Notes: generated by a model from the sequence alone, not told the origin. 64,000 bases of DNA from Heterocephalus glaber (GCF_000247695.1 NW_004624865.1:2195377-2259376), one strand, 5' to 3'. Shown: positions 35,915 through 49,715, counted from the first letter of the stretch. Made by a program: numbers and translations.

Positions 35915-36165
35915 TTAAATAAAATTTATACAACATAAATTAATTATTTTAAAGTCTACAAGCCAATATTAGTTCCTCGACAGTGTTATGCAGAAAGCAC
36001 TGCTGTTTCATTTCAGAAACATTTTATCATCCCCAAAGTCATCCTATTCCCATTAAGAAGTCCCTTATCATGCTTCCTTCCCAAGAGCTCCTTGCAATAC
36101 AGCTACATCCTGTATCTAAGTTTTTGCCCATTCTGCATATTTTAAATCTCTAGCTTAGTACTAGT
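35915..36165 (-). mobile_element. L1M-type 3'UTR fragment, antisense
   Basis: Matches in order the antisense of the ancient mammal-wide L1M 3'UTR: 'attattttaaagtctacaag', 'cattttatcatccccaaagt', 'attcccattaagaagtccct' and 'tttgcccattctgcatattt'. Complements the sense copy at 49716-50152. Confidence 0.65.
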
Positions 36166-36273
36166 GTTATACTGATATAGTCTCTTAATTTTTTTAATTT
36201 AATATTGCTGTGGTGTAACATTATGTCAAACTGATTGAGAGGTATATGGGAATTCTTGTTTTTAAAACTTCTT

Positions 36274-36442
36274 GCCGGGCATGGTAGTGTACGCCTACAA
36301 TCCCAGCACTCAGGAGGCAGAGGCAGGAGGATCACCATGAGTTTAGGCCAGCCTGGGCTACAAAGTGGGTTCAGGGCCAGCCTGAACACAAAGCGAGACC
36401 TTATCTCAAAACATACATACATACATACATACATAAATAAAT
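36274..36442 (+). mobile_element. B1 SINE with internal duplication
   Basis: 7SL-derived body from 'gccgggcatggtagtgtacg' to 'aaagcgagaccttatctcaa'. The segment 'caggccagcctgggctacaa'-like is followed by a second 'gggccagcctgaacacaaag'-like copy, the rodent-type B1 duplication. The tail is (CATA)n. A 9-bp duplication 'aaaacttct' (36264-36272, 36443-36451) bounds it. Confidence 0.93.
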
Positions 36443-36744
36443 AAAACTTCTGAAAGTGGAAATTATATTAAAAAGAAACATTCAAGATATAATGATACAA
36501 ACTAGCAGGAAAAACAAATATTGGCCAGGAAGCTCAGATAATAGTCTGAGTTCTTCTTTTATTTGGTTTGTGGTGTATTGAAGTCATTTCTGTCTCCAAG
36601 TTATGAAATAGTAACATCCTAATGGTCAAGTAAATTAAAATCTCAGTTCTTTAAATGGAAACATCAAAGAACAGAACAGGTTTAGAAGAGATCTCTCATA
36701 TTTAGTTTTGTCATATTTCTGTTTGTCACAGAAATAAATCCAAA

Positions 36745-36846
36745 ATAAGAGCCAAGATACATCATGTACAGGTACAAGCACCCAATGATAAATGTAGACA
36801 TATTGTATACCTAAAATATACCAATAAAAGAATTTAAGCAAAAAAA
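36745..36846 (+). mobile_element. Very short 5'-truncated L1 insertion (3' tail only)
   Basis: 102 bp matching the last part of the 3'UTR at 54045-54140, with 'tattgtatacctaaaatata' and 'ccaataaaagaatttaa' before the A tail. A 14-bp near-perfect duplication 'gaaaKaaatccaaa' (36731-36744, 36847-36860) supports an independent insertion. Confidence 0.75.
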
Positions 36847-38809
36847 GAAAGAAATCCAAAGAAAATAATTTTTCTTACTCCTCCATCAAAGCAAAATTTG
36901 TTTTTAAAAGTTAGAAAGTTGGAAAATAGATATGATTTTTATATAACAGTCTTAGCACCATATCAGGAAATGATAAATAATAGACTACTACATGTATAAC
37001 TATATATACATATTAGAATATTTTTCTCCAGATATGTTCAATTATATGACTTGTTTCATCCCAAATTAAACAAGCTTGTCCAATCTTTTGAAATCCATGA
37101 AGTATTATTGGCGCCTTTTTGCCTATGTTCTATTCATAATGAAATTAAAATTTACTACTATTGAAGTATATTTGAAAAATATTTATAAGAAAAATGTGAA
37201 ATCTTGAAGTAATTTAAAATATGATATTTTAAGAAGCAATTGTGGCATATTACTTGATAGTAAATTACAAAGGGAGAACATTTTATAATGTGAGACAATT
37301 GTGCTTTGGCAGAAAAATTGAATATGAAAAATTAATAAAAATATCTTATTTCCCTGTTTGAGTAGCACGAGATTTTTATAAGTTATAGCAGAAATATGTG
37401 ATTTAAATTTCATCATGAATCCTGAAAACATACATTTTAGAACCAGGTTTTAAAAAAGAATACTCCACTTAAAAAGATCCTCTTTTAAATTGAGAAATTG
37501 ACTGTAAGAATTTTACAAAAAATTAAAAATCATTACATCCATATTATATTTTTATTTAATTTCTTTAAAGAAGAAAAATTTTACTCTGGTTATTTCTGGC
37601 ATTTTATTTAATTATAGCCTAAATACTAGCGAATATCATTTGATTCCTGTCATTCTATTTACATTCTTTTACATTTTATTCTATGTATATTTTGTTCTTA
37701 AATTATGAAAAGTAATGCTCTAAAACATAAAATCCAACTTCATTGAATACTGAAGATTGTGTATGAAGCAGTTCAGCTTTTCTATGTAGCAATATTAGAA
37801 AGGTTTTTCTCAATTATTTTAGGGCTTTTATTTTTTCTGGCTTCCTATGAGACTTGCAAATGATCACTTTAAGAATACACTGTATGAGTCTGGCTTAATT
37901 GTATGAATCTGGTTTATATCACATATTTTCTCATCTGTGAGCAATCTAAGAACAAGATGAGAGGGAAGTAGAAAGGAGGCTGTTGCAGATGAAAAAGAAG
38001 GTCAGGGTTGAATGAGGAAAAAGAGAGGAGTGTTCTGGAGATGAAAGTAATCACAATATGTTATACGCCTATGCCAATATGCCAGAACTAGTCTTATTAT
38101 TCTGTATTACTGATAGTCCTTAATAAAAAAAGGGAAAATGGATTGTTTCCCTTAAGCTTAAAGAATGCTACAGTATTTGCAAAGAGGAGACATAGGTTCT
38201 TAGACTCTGAGTTATATTTTAGAATACTTTTATTTTAGAAAATAATGAGGGAAATATAACTTTCTGTTAATAACTAATGCCACAGAGGCATTACTGTCAT
38301 TTTGTGGTTTATAAATTTAGATTTCAAGACTTCTTTCTGAATAAGATTAATATAAAAGCATTAATTAAGATCATCAAGTTTTTAGAACTCATTATCAATC
38401 TCTTTTTTAAATTCTGTAAACAATAGTTCCTAACGCCAGGCTGATGAGAAAGGTAGCTCGGTAAATATACTGATGTTCAGGTAGGTGGTATGTTGGCTGG
38501 AGAAGCTGGTCTTAACTACATTAAACTACACGTGTTACAATGTCTGTATGGACAGATGACTAGGTAGGACTCCGAGGTAATGATGTTTAAGCAAGGCTGT
38601 GGAAAATGAAGAGCAAATAATTGTGTAGATTTCAAAAAAATTTATCAGAAGGCTCCAAAAATACTCTGAGGGAGAAAGACAAAGAGAAATATACAGATTA
38701 ATTAGTGAAGATTAGTATAAGCAGGATTTAAATGTTTTGCATTTATTCTGTAGATAAAGGAGGATGCGGAAAGACAACTTTGTTGTTCTCATAGTATATT
38801 TATGCCTTC
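36847..38809. other. AT-rich non-coding stretch
   Basis: A short 'aaacaagcttgtccaatctt' string at 37068-37087 hints at a hAT-type fragment but is too short to call. Otherwise nothing recognised. Confidence 0.4.
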
Positions 38810-38975
38810 TTAGCTGGCCTTTATTGAATGGGCGATATGCTGCATTCTCTGTATTAAGCATTTTAACTGTATTATGTCATAGAACAAGATCATATTTCAA
38901 GGTCTATCTGACACAAGTTCACACAGTTATTGGCAGAGCCAAGATTGAAAGTTTGTAATTTTGGACTCCATTTCT
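38810..38975 (+). mobile_element. MIR SINE, probable
   Basis: 'ggcctttattgaatgggcga', 'attaagcattttaactgtat', 'gttcacacagttattggcag' and 'agccaagattgaaagtttg' follow the MIR consensus order. Confidence 0.65.
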
Positions 38976-40620
38976 TTCTCACCATTCCATTTCCCCAAAA
39001 TGTCATTTCCTTTATATTTCATAAACCCACTTAGATTCTCTAGTGGCATCCTTCTCCCATGAGCAATGTCAGGGTACCCCGAGAAATGTCTGTGATCCCT
39101 GAGGAGCCAGGACTCAAGGATAGAGCACTGAGCCCTTGTTATTTCTGATTAAAGCTCAAACCCACAAAGAAACAGGCTCAAGGCAAAGAACCAAGACCTA
39201 TCCTGAAGGATAACATTCTTATGTTTAAAACTTTATGGTTACTGGAGTACAAAATTTAACCTTAGTATTTTTTCTGAATGAAAATGGTAGGGACCATTCT
39301 CTGTGTGTAACAAAGCTTACTGAAGATACTTCATTCCCCAGAGAATTCTTCAGCCAGTCTGTTTCATTTTATAAGGGACTGCTTCTAACCAAGAGAACTA
39401 TTTTAATTCAGAGTTAAAATCTGGAGAAACAGGAAAATGATAGCAATTATGATATCATAATAAGCTCCAAAGGAAAGACGACAGTAACTGTAACTGCCCG
39501 ATGATTCCACAGAGTGTCCTTGAATAAGCCAGAGTTAGAGTGCAGGTATTGGCTACTCATTTCCTGCTGGATCACAGAGGTCCTTTAAGTTAGTGATTCA
39601 ATGAAATGGTCTCTAAAAGGTCTTATTATTATTAATTTTTAATCTATTAAAACATAATCACTTTTAACCCACCCCTTATTCATTATACTGCTAGCCTTTT
39701 GTTTTATTATAAAAATTGGACACGGTCATAAAATCACATAATACAAATGAAGCCCACTTTCATCCCTACATCAATAGATTTATAAAGATACCTTTCATTA
39801 ATGAGATTATACAAGGAATATTCTTCTGCAATGTGTTTTATTAACATAATTCTATATCATAGTTATTTTTCCATAGTAGTAGACTCAATCTGTTCTTTTT
39901 ATAGCTCATAGAATCCTGTAATAAGAGTAAAGTACTCTTTTTTAAATCTCCATTTACAGATAGATATTAAATTTATTTTCAATGATTAGCTATTCAGATT
40001 TCAACCTGCATGCATCTTATACACTCATTATATAGGTATATTGACAAATACACCTTACTTACATATATTTGACAAATACACCTTACTTGCATATATTTGC
40101 ATCATAGCTGCAATTCTATTAACACTTGCACATGTGTATGTATATGTATGTTTCTATGTTCATTATTTTTTCTTTGAGTGGCATGAATAGAATATTTTAT
40201 TAAAGATAGGTGAAATTTGAACTTTGATAGATATAGCCAAAATAATGTGCAGAATATTATATACCAACAGTGTCAACATTGTATTAGAATTCAATACAAA
40301 TACTTGCTGACAGTGATTATTAATTAAATTTACTATTGTGGATATAATGGGAAAAAGTATAATCTCATGGTGGCCCATCATGAGAAGAAAAGAACTTATT
40401 GTTCTGGTTAACTTACTTATTGTTCTAGGATATCAATAGAGACTATTTTGAATTTTGTTTCTGAGTTTATCAACTTTATTATGGTTACTTTTTTTCTTTA
40501 CATTATTGTCTTGTTGGGAGAAGTAATACCGATTGCAGTAATAATGCTGTTATACCTTTATATATGCGTATTCATCTAACAATCTATAAGCTCTTGTGTT
40601 CATGATATTTATATTGTCAT
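38976..40620. other. Non-coding stretch
   Basis: No gene-like open frame. Contains the 28-bp tandem duplication at 40041-40096. Confidence 0.4.
40041..40096. repeat. 28-bp tandem duplication
   Basis: Two adjacent copies of a 28-bp unit beginning 'ttgacaaatacaccttactt', with one mismatch (ttacat versus ttgcat). Confidence 0.85.
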
Positions 40621-40624
40621 AGAA

Positions 40625-40740
40625 TCTATCCCCAGTTTTGGCATTTATTATTACAGTTTTGCAGACACAGAAACTCAGAAAAAATGACTTAATAAAGTCA
40701 TCCAGGTTCAAATGAGATAATGCTTTTAATGACTTTGAAA
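40625..40740 (+). mobile_element. MIR SINE, probable
   Basis: 'attattacagttttgcagac', 'acagaaactcagaaaaaatg' and 'ataaagtcatccagg' match the conserved MIR centre. Confidence 0.6.
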
Positions 40741-42269
40741 TTGCAAAGGCCCTTGTAAAGCCTAAGGAACTGGGATTTAAAGTAAGAATGGATTTGCTTT
40801 ATGGAATAAAAGGCAATTCCTGTTTGTTTCTTATTTTTAAATTCCCATTTTATGAGGACCTATACAATTTTGAAATGATTTTAGACCATTACAGTGTTGA
40901 ACCTAAAGCTGGGCTCTACTGAAACAATCAAGTTGAAATGTCCTGGAAACCTGCTCTGAGACAGATGTGTGTCAGGACATAGCTTCTTTCTCTTGCCTAA
41001 CACAGTCTGTTGGAATTTGGGCTTTGTGAGACCTGAGCATGAATTTTTCATAGACTGCGGCAAGGAACCTGAAGCAAAAATTCTTCAAACAGTACCAGCA
41101 GCATCAGATTATATAAAGAACTCAAAAATAAGAGCTGCAGATATGAATGAGCAAGGGAGAATATAATGGTCACCCAGGAAGGACTATTTTCCATTTTGAG
41201 TTTTGCCCCTAAGGTGGATAATTAATTTTCACCCTAGAAGAGAAGAGGTATATCTGAACTTCACATGAAAGTACACACATTCAACAAGCATGCATGATGC
41301 CAACATAGTCCCAAGGATGAGCACACAGATACCTAGGGGTGCACACATACACTCCCTGAACAGAAACAGGGTCAATGACAGGGAAAGTGTGCATATTTGC
41401 ATACAATTTATATGTTGTGTAGACTTATACTCACAATCAACTAAAGCATTGATGCAAATCAGACTCATACCAAACATATAAATGCACAAATACACAAAAA
41501 AGACAAACATTCATAGACTGCCTATGTACTTGAATGTGAATGTGTAAACATCTATGCAAACAAAGAATCACAAGTATATGGTTGTTCAGAGATTTATGAA
41601 GATTTGAGGTTGGTATTGCCCCAAAACCAAATCCTAATAAGATCCTACACATGCAAGAACAGCATAATTACTTCCTAATACCCCTCAAAGAGCATATGTA
41701 TAAAATCTAAAATTCTTAGCAAATCAATCTAGCAATGGACTTCAAGAGAATGATGCTTGATTTGCATCTCAATGGGCAAGAAAACAATTAATTAAATAAA
41801 AAGAGTAGAAAGAACATTTTAGATGGTATGAATGCATTACCAAAACAGCAGAAATCTTAAAACACAAGGAATGAATGAGAGAATAACTTCAAAAGCTTTG
41901 GAATTGATAAAATATAGAACACGCACCAAATTTGACACAAGAGATAACTGGAAAGATGTAACAAAAAATTGAGTATGAATTTTTTTTATTTGTAGCTGCT
42001 GCTGCAAGATCTTAAGCAAGAAAGCAATGCACTCTGACTCATTTTTAGTTCCTCGCTGCTACTTGTCCAGAAATGGCATTCGCTTGTACAGATTTAAGAC
42101 AAAGGTATTTAAAAACATTAAGCTGTTTAGGTCAGATGGTGAAACAAATGTCAGATTAATGTTAGAAAAAAGTAATGGATTTGATTGTTTAGATGTTGTA
42201 GATTCAAAAACCAGTACATGTTAGTGATTATTTGAATGGGAATGTGAGAGAGTAGTTTCTTGTACCGTA
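40741..42269. other. Non-coding stretch
   Basis: Small open frames only, none recognisable. Confidence 0.4.
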
Positions 42270-42392
42270 TTGGGTAGAAAGGAAGTTGGGGAGGGGAAGG
42301 AGAAATAAAAATGGTTAAGGTGTGATATGTATGTGTACCAGTTCCCCAGAATGAATGAAATTATTATAAGCATATACTAGTAAAAAAGACTC
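42270..42392 (+). mobile_element. L1 3'UTR tail, 5'-truncated
   Basis: 'ggtagaaaggaagttgggga', 'gtgtaccagttccccagaat' and 'catatactagtaaaaaag'. Same tail class as 7600-7702 and 19140-19275. Confidence 0.6.
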
Positions 42393-42599
42393 TTAAAATA
42401 AGAGTTAATTTAAGAAAGGGGTCTATATTGTCAGAAGCTACCAAGAGCTTTTATGAAAAAGCAAAACCCTCAATTAAATATTTATTGGTATCTTTAGCAA
42501 AAGTAGTTTAAACAAAGTGTTTGGGATAAGTCCCACTACAGAGCATTTCGTCAATAAATGAGTTGAAATAATGCATACTTTGGGAAAGAACACGTATCT

Positions 42600-42723
42600 C
42601 CAGGGCTTGGGATTTAGCTCAGTGGTTCTGCCACCTGCCTCACCAGCACAAGGTCCCAAGTTCAATCCCCGGTACCAAACAACAACAACAACAAAAAACA
42701 AACAAACAAACAAAAAAATCAAC
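42600..42723 (+). mobile_element. ID SINE with long CAA/AAAC-rich tail
   Basis: 15-bp duplication 'aaagaacacRtatct' (42585-42599, 42724-42738). The only difference is CG in one copy and CA in the other, as expected from CpG decay. Confidence 0.95.
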
Positions 42724-42864
42724 AAAGAACACATATCTACAAAAGCTGTGTGAGATTCCATTAAAAAGGCCCTGTTGGTTAGAATTCCACTTTTTAAATT
42801 ACAGTTACTGGCCACATTTAGGGTAACTAAGAAATTGGAATACTAAGACAAGATGGATTAAATC

Positions 42865-43020
42865 ATATTTATTGAGTTTTATTATGCAATAGGTATTTTT
42901 CTGAACACTGGAAAGAGTTAACTCTATTAACCCTATTTTATAGATGAGAAAATTGAGTCATGGGAGGATACACTCATCTTTGAAGTGCTGGGGCCAGGAT
43001 TTAAAAACAAGTGATTTGGC
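42865..43020 (+). mobile_element. MIR SINE
   Basis: 'tcatatttattgagttttat', 'ttctgaacactggaaagagt', 'accctattttatagatgaga' and 'aaattgagtcatgggagga' follow MIR closely. Confidence 0.75.
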
Positions 43021-43469
43021 ATCAGTTCCAATGCTTTAGAGTATTAAACACCGTACACCACAGAAGTAGCTGTGTTGAAAATGCAGGGGAAAGAAAAGAA
43101 AAAAGGCAGGCTGAGCAATGTGCCATGATAACTATAGAGATGAGAAATGATGGGCTGAAGGATCCAGTCTGGGAGTTTGATAGCATAGAGCAGGAGAACT
43201 ATTTCATCAACTGAGATTTGAGGGGAAATAAAAATGAGTGAGGATCAATTGAAAGTTAAGAGCTATCACACCTGAGAGCCTTTTACTTTTGAAGAAGAAG
43301 AAATACATTGCCTCTAATGTACACTAACGACTTACATAAATTCTATATAAAAATAAATTCTTCCATTTTTAATCCTTGGAAGGGATTACTGCTGTTCCCA
43401 TAAAATAAGTCAGTTTTCATGAGGATAGATAATAATTAAAAACTAATTGTGGTACCTGAATATCTCTGA
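43021..43469. other. Non-coding spacer
   Basis: Nothing recognised. Confidence 0.35.
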
Positions 43470-43685
43470 TTTCCTGTCTCTCTGTGTGATCTCTCCTTCT
43501 TACATATTCTTCTTAACAGTGCCAACTACCATGGTGTGCTGTAACCAGGGACGTTCTCTCCAGACCTATACCGGAGCCAGCATCAGGCTGCTGGACTTTT
43601 GAAATTGTAAGTTAAATAAATTTCTTTTCTTCATAAAGTATGCAGCTCAGGAATTTTATTATAGCTACAGAAAACAGACAAATAC
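43470..43685 (-). mobile_element. MaLR LTR fragment, antisense
   Basis: 'gttaaataaatttcttttct', 'tcataaagtatgcagctcag' and 'cagaaaacagacaaatac' are the complement of the MST/THE1-like LTR start. The remaining LTR part is diverged or lost. Confidence 0.55.
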
Positions 43686-45371
43686 AACCCCTAATGAATG
43701 CAGATGTAAAAATCACGAGCACAGAATGTGTAAACTGAATTTGACAGCATATTATTTCCAAATTTTATAAAATCCTTTATAGAAATATAAAATGAGAAAT
43801 CATTTGGAGGTCAATACTTCTATTTTAAATCATAGTTAATAATGCAACAGTTCCAGCAGCTCATGTGTTCCTCAGTGGTAGATCCAGGGTAGGCTATGTT
43901 TCGTCACTGAGGATATATATTGAGCACTAATATGTGAAGCTTCATGAGCAGCCTGTTTCATTAGGAAAATATAATAATCGGGTCTTGGTTAATGACTTGC
44001 CTAGACCTGGCCAGTTAGTTTTTCAGGTAATGTGAGATATACTAAAATAGAAGGGCTATTAACCAAATATTAGGGCGCCTTCCAGTAAATTCGTGGGAGC
44101 AGTTTGTCTGCTGGACTAGGAGGCACTGCCCCTTAGTGGAAAGCCACAGAACCTAGAGCAGCCCTTGGGTGGTGGAAACATTTTCTCCAAACCAGCTACT
44201 TTCTTAGGTTACAGTTAGTTACCCAGTGGGAATTACATTATTCTAGTTGACAATATGCACATTGCTGCTTCAAACATTGGTTTCCAGGAACAAGAAGAGA
44301 GTTTTAATTTATCAAGATGTGATTATTTCATGTCATATCAAAACAATGATAAGAGCTATACATAATATACCACCTTCCCACATTTGTATATTCAGATAAA
44401 GTTATAAATGTAATGGAATTAAAGCAATAGAGCCATATTCATCAATGGGGTTGTAGCAGATGCAATCCTTTCTAATTGGAAACAGTTTTTCATGAGAAAA
44501 TACTTTCCCAGGGTGTCGGGAAGCACGCTAATTTGCTATTGTCATTATGCACAAAAGTGAAATTTTCATCTCTTTTATTTACTTCAGTTAATGTTATCCC
44601 CATCAATTCTATTGGCAATGCTAAAAAATCCAATGCCTCTTGTCTCATCTTGCATGGTTTCTTAAATCCAAAACATTCACCACAGTGATACCTTCCTAGG
44701 TTTATTTCTCACATCTGATCTTCTCTCCAATTCCTACAGGGCCAACCCCGATCCATAATCTCATTACTTACATTATATCACAATTGTCCAAATAGATCTC
44801 CTTTCTCATGCTGTTATTATGACAGTAGCCTTTCTAAAGAAGAACAATACATTTTAATTTTTAAGTGATTTAAAAATTGCTTTAAATGATTTCATTTCAT
44901 GCTTTATAACATCAAGAATTCCAGAATTTGTGCTCAACCTGTCTTAGACTCTGATTACATATTTTTATTTTCTATATTAGTTGCAATTTAGTTCAGCCTT
45001 TGCCTAAACATTGTGATGGTTAATCATTAGAATTAAGTTACCAAGATGTAAAAAAATGTTTTCTCTTCTCATTTTATTAGTTTGAATTCTATTTAAAAAT
45101 ACAAACACTGTTACTACCAAACTTGCAATGAATTACTGTGTCGAGATCTTCAAGTAGGAGTGGATAAATACCTGAGTATTTCTGATGACCAATCAGTTTA
45201 GCCAACCATGTTTCTTAGGCATCATTTCCCAAAGTATACCTGAAGAATCCTTCTTTTGTCAGGTATTAGTCGTGATAGATGGAAAACAATACTCTTGCCA
45301 AATAAATTTACCAACTTCTGGTCACAGAATTATATGATGTCAGCTTTCCTATTTTTTAACAGACAATTTTT
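43686..45371. other. Non-coding stretch
   Basis: No recognised repeat or gene; moderately AT-rich. Confidence 0.4.
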
Positions 45372-45372
45372 C

Positions 45373-45416
<44 letters not shown>

Positions 45417-45502
45417 CTCTATCCATCCATCCATCCACCCATCTCTCCATCCATCCATCCACACATCCATCTGCCCACCCATCCGTCCATCCATCCATGT
45501 CA
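45372..45502. repeat. (TCTA)n / (TCCA)n compound microsatellite
   Basis: About 12 TCTA units, then CCAT/CACCC units. A Tyr/Leu/Ser-rich open frame across it is an artefact. Confidence 0.95.
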
Positions 45503-47360
45503 TTGCAAGTCAGTTTTCATTGTATATATTTGACTCCTGTCTGTTCTGTTACTTTACTGGAATGAAAGAAAGCACCATGTCCCACTAATTTTTGTCTAAT
45601 TTCCATGCCCATAACTTTTTGTAGTCAGGTGTTCTTTTTGTCATGAGGTAAATTGCAAAGAAATGGTAACCAAGGCTTGGAAGTGCCGAGGGCACTAATG
45701 ATGATGGTCTATGGGCATTCATCCTTTCTCCAATATGTCTTCATCAGTCCTTGTTAAAATTTTACTACTTCTAATAGTAGTTTTTTTTTTATATTGAACT
45801 CCCGTTAGTCTGAAGACAGACATCTCAGCAAGTGTTAATGACATGTACAGCTCACCCTTATCTTCTCTGTATGCATACCTGTGTACAATCCCCTTCTATA
45901 TTCCAGGACTGACTATAAACACCCCCAACTAAAGGGATCGACCCAAGGTCCTTATTTCTGAGCCTGTAGTCAGATTTTGGGCTTTTTTTCCCCCTCCCTG
46001 AAGGCATTCTTAATATGTATTGTTTCCTCCTCTTTCTTTTTAAAGGAAAAAGTAGCAGAATATTAAAATCAATTCAAATTATTTGGAGAAGTGGATAAAA
46101 ATAATAAAATTAATTTTAGGAAATATTTTACTTCTTTCAGTATTAAACTTGTCTATTTACAATGGAAAATTCTTTAGCCATATCAAGGGAGATTATTTTA
46201 TCAAGAATTTATATAATACACTTCAAATGAAAATAATGTTGGTCATCATCTACATTTTTTATAACAGTACATTTGTGAAAAGGATAAATTCAAGGTTTAA
46301 TTTTAATTTATTAACAATGCTTCTTCTTTAGTATATGTGCTGCTGAAGTGAGTACTAATGCTTCCTCTTTTCAATGTTTCAAATGTTTTTCCCCCATTTC
46401 TGAAAAATTTTCTCTAAAATTTCCATTAATCTGAAGAGTCTTATGACTCATCTTAATATAGTTTAATGACCACGTACTTTGTTGGAAATTAAACTTAACT
46501 AAATGTGAATTTGGGGATGAAAATTTGTCCATTTAAAATTAACATATTTGATTTTTATATATTCTTAAATCTTATTTTTAAAGCTTGATATTTCAGTTCC
46601 TTGTACCTTATGTAAATGTGGAACTGTGCACATTAAAAATAGAAGGATTGTTTCAGAAACTGGGGACTTAGAATGTGAGTTTAGTAGGCACAAATATTTT
46701 TGGCATTTATGGCACACTGCTGATTACAGCGATGAGTCATTAAAGTCCATTAAAATAGTACTGGAGTGTAATGGACTATTTGAATGTTCCTGTTTGAGAG
46801 AATATAAAAATGTACAAATCTTGCCCTTTTGTTTTACTTCTGAGAAATTATATATTTGTGAGATTCATTTCCCTGACATTCAGGCTGTAAGTCTCATTAG
46901 TTTTGAAGTCATAAAACTTTACTTTTTTTGCTTATGCTGATTAATGTAATGGGCAGAAACTTACATCAGAATACAATGTAAATATCTAACTTATTTGAAG
47001 ATTCCCAAAATACAAATCTTTAGCATTATTTTAGTCTATTGATTTATCCTTATTTTCATTGATTGGTAAATAGAAATACAAGTTTTAAAAAAGAAAACAT
47101 TAAACATGTTAAAATATATACATTTAAATTTTAATCTTCACCATTTTAAGACATATTTAAAAAAACATATTAAACTAGAATCTTTTTTTTAAAATGAGAA
47201 TCACTGCTAATAATTATAAAATAAATAATTTTGTGATAAAGGCAATTAAAATTATCCACAGATTTAGTATTTAATAGAAAAGATGAAGCTTGACTATTGA
47301 ATAATATTAAATTTATTTTTCTATTTTTCTACTTTTATTTGGGAAGCAGTATTTTCACCT
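45503..47360. other. AT-rich non-coding stretch
   Basis: The open frame at 46626-46940 (104 codons) has no recognisable domain and sits in high A+T DNA. Confidence 0.4.
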
Positions 47361-47449
47361 TTTTTTCTTCTTTTTGGTACTGGGGGTTGAACTCGGGTCC
47401 TTGCTCTTGCGAGGCAGGCGCCGGAACCACTGAGCTAAATCCCTGGCCC
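47361..47449 (-). mobile_element. ID SINE (antisense)
   Basis: 'tttttggtactgggggttga' to 'ctgagctaaatccctggccc'. The target duplication is unclear. Confidence 0.92.
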
Positions 47450-49715
47450 TCAACTTTTTAATCTATTATGTTATTCATTACTCATTTCCTACTGGAATAT
47501 TTTTCATTTCCTTGTTATTACACACTGTCTACAGTATTGTTTTGTACAAAAATGAACATAACTCTACTTAAATTATTACCTCATGAAATGAAAGACATAG
47601 ATGGTCATCTCATTCTCAAATTTTCTAAAAACAGATTGTGTCCTAATTTCTCGTACTATTTAAACAAAAAAGCCGTTTGATTTTTTTTTTACTTGGTGCC
47701 TTCATGAAAATTGCTTACTTAAGGTAAGTGTTTAAAATAAACACATTGAAATACTGCTAATGATTGTCAATATGATCACTCTAGAGTTAAGTAAAGGAGG
47801 AGCAGGAGATGGTGGAATCTGTCCTGCTATTTAACTTCACTTATAAAATGAAGGTGACGATGGTAGAATTTTCTTCACTGCATGAGAAAGGCTTTGTGCC
47901 TTTTAGATTGTGTTCCTCATTGGCATTTTGATCCTCCCAAGGACATCTGGCTGCGATCAAGGAGGGAGGCTCACAGGCCTGGCTATTGGGTCTCCATCTT
48001 CGGGCTTGGCTGTCTTCAGATTCACCTCCAGTCACCATGTTGGTGCCCTGACTCCTTCAAGGGACCAATTTCTCTCTGGCTGCCTATTACTTTCCATCTA
48101 ACTTTGCTGTCTAATCTTTCCAATAATTTAATGTGTCTTAGAAATGAACAGAGACTTGATCTGAAATTTGGAAAAGTTGAATCACATTCATATTCAGTGA
48201 GAAACTGAGATTGTACGTAACATGCCAACTGAAAATTAAAATATAGGATGCTTCTTATGCTGTTTTGGAAATTCTTTAGGGGAGGAATTAGTGTGTATAG
48301 ACACTAAATTATCTCTTACAGGTCTCAAGAAAGACTATTTCATTCAAATAACTCATCATTAATGAAATATTTGTTGTAGTTGTTGTTTTGGGAAGTCTTG
48401 GAGACAAAATAATCTCTTCCATGACACTCACTAATTTTGCTGTTCTCATTAGATGTTTTCATGAAACACATTCTTCCATAATAGTTATTTAGTTTTGTAC
48501 TGCTCTCATTCCACACTCTGTGATCTCCTGAAAAGAATTCATGGTTATTGGGATTTGTTTTAGCGGATAGAATATATTGGTGAATCAATGCCTTCTACTT
48601 ATTGGTATGTAGAGTGTATCAAATTCTGTCAAGTAGTGTAATATACTACAGTGACAAAAAAACACAGAGAGCTAAGAATCTGGGAATCAAAACACTTGAG
48701 TTTTACTCTCTATTTGACATGACCAGGAAGTAAATATTTCTCTGAATGCAAACAAAGGAAACAAACAAGAAATACCTTAGCACAGTAGAAGAGATTAAGA
48801 GTACCTTTATTAGGTAATCACAGTTCAGTATTGAGCTGCTCCCTGTAAAGTTGAATTGGGACAAATGATCCCACAAAGCTTTACTCTGGTTACTTTGTCC
48901 TAATTTAATTTTGTTGTCAGGGAGTCTGCACTTGTGAATACCAAAGATGACCGCCAAATCATCAGCTTTTAGAAATCATTGTGTAAACATGTAAACCATT
49001 ACCCTAGAAAACGCATCAAACTCTCATAAGTGGCATTGGTAACTTGGCCATTTGAGCTTCTTGATTTGTTCAGTACGATTCTAATTATCCATACCTGGAG
49101 GTGACTGTTGATGCCAAGTACAGGAGAATAATGAAACAGAAATGGGTGGCTACATAAATGAAAACTGATTGCCAAGGTCAAAAGAAGTATTAAGGAAGGA
49201 TGGGCCCTAAATGACAACAGATGGCCCCTGGAAATGTAAAGCAGCTATGTGAATCAGAGCCACTCACTTCCCACTCTGGGACGGGAACACAGCCTTCCTA
49301 CACGACGTCAAAGTTCAAAATTATTAAAATTGTTTAGAATTTTCTGATACCATATTTTACCTCCAAATTACTTTGTGATATATTCTATAATATGTCACAT
49401 CAATTCATCTACTTTGGGCCAAAGAATACCACTAAGATTCTGAATAGTTAATCTTGTTGCTTGTATAGTATTTTGGTAGAACTAGAAGAAAATCTGTTTG
49501 GCATTCTTATTAAACCTGGCCCACACACCTACTTTCTGACCTAAATAAAATATTCAATTAAAATATTTATTTTAGGATTTTCTTTAGTTTATAAAAAATA
49601 GCATTTGTCAACTAAGGTTGACAAAGAAGTTGAAATAACCCAGGCCATATTTGGAAGAAGATAACTGTCTCATACCATATTTTCTGTTAGGTTGCTATTT
49701 TATTTAAAAGCCACA
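47450..49715. other. Non-coding stretch
   Basis: A more balanced-composition block at 47890-48110 has open frames on both strands without recognisable content. It could be a conserved non-coding segment or an old repeat; I cannot tell. Confidence 0.35.

Noticed and set aside
37068..37090. Possible hAT/Charlie terminal fragment
   Set aside because: The matching string is too short to support a family call.
45256..45588. 110-codon frame with repeated Ile-Tyr-Leu-Ser
   Set aside because: Produced by the TCTA/TCCA tetranucleotide repeat.
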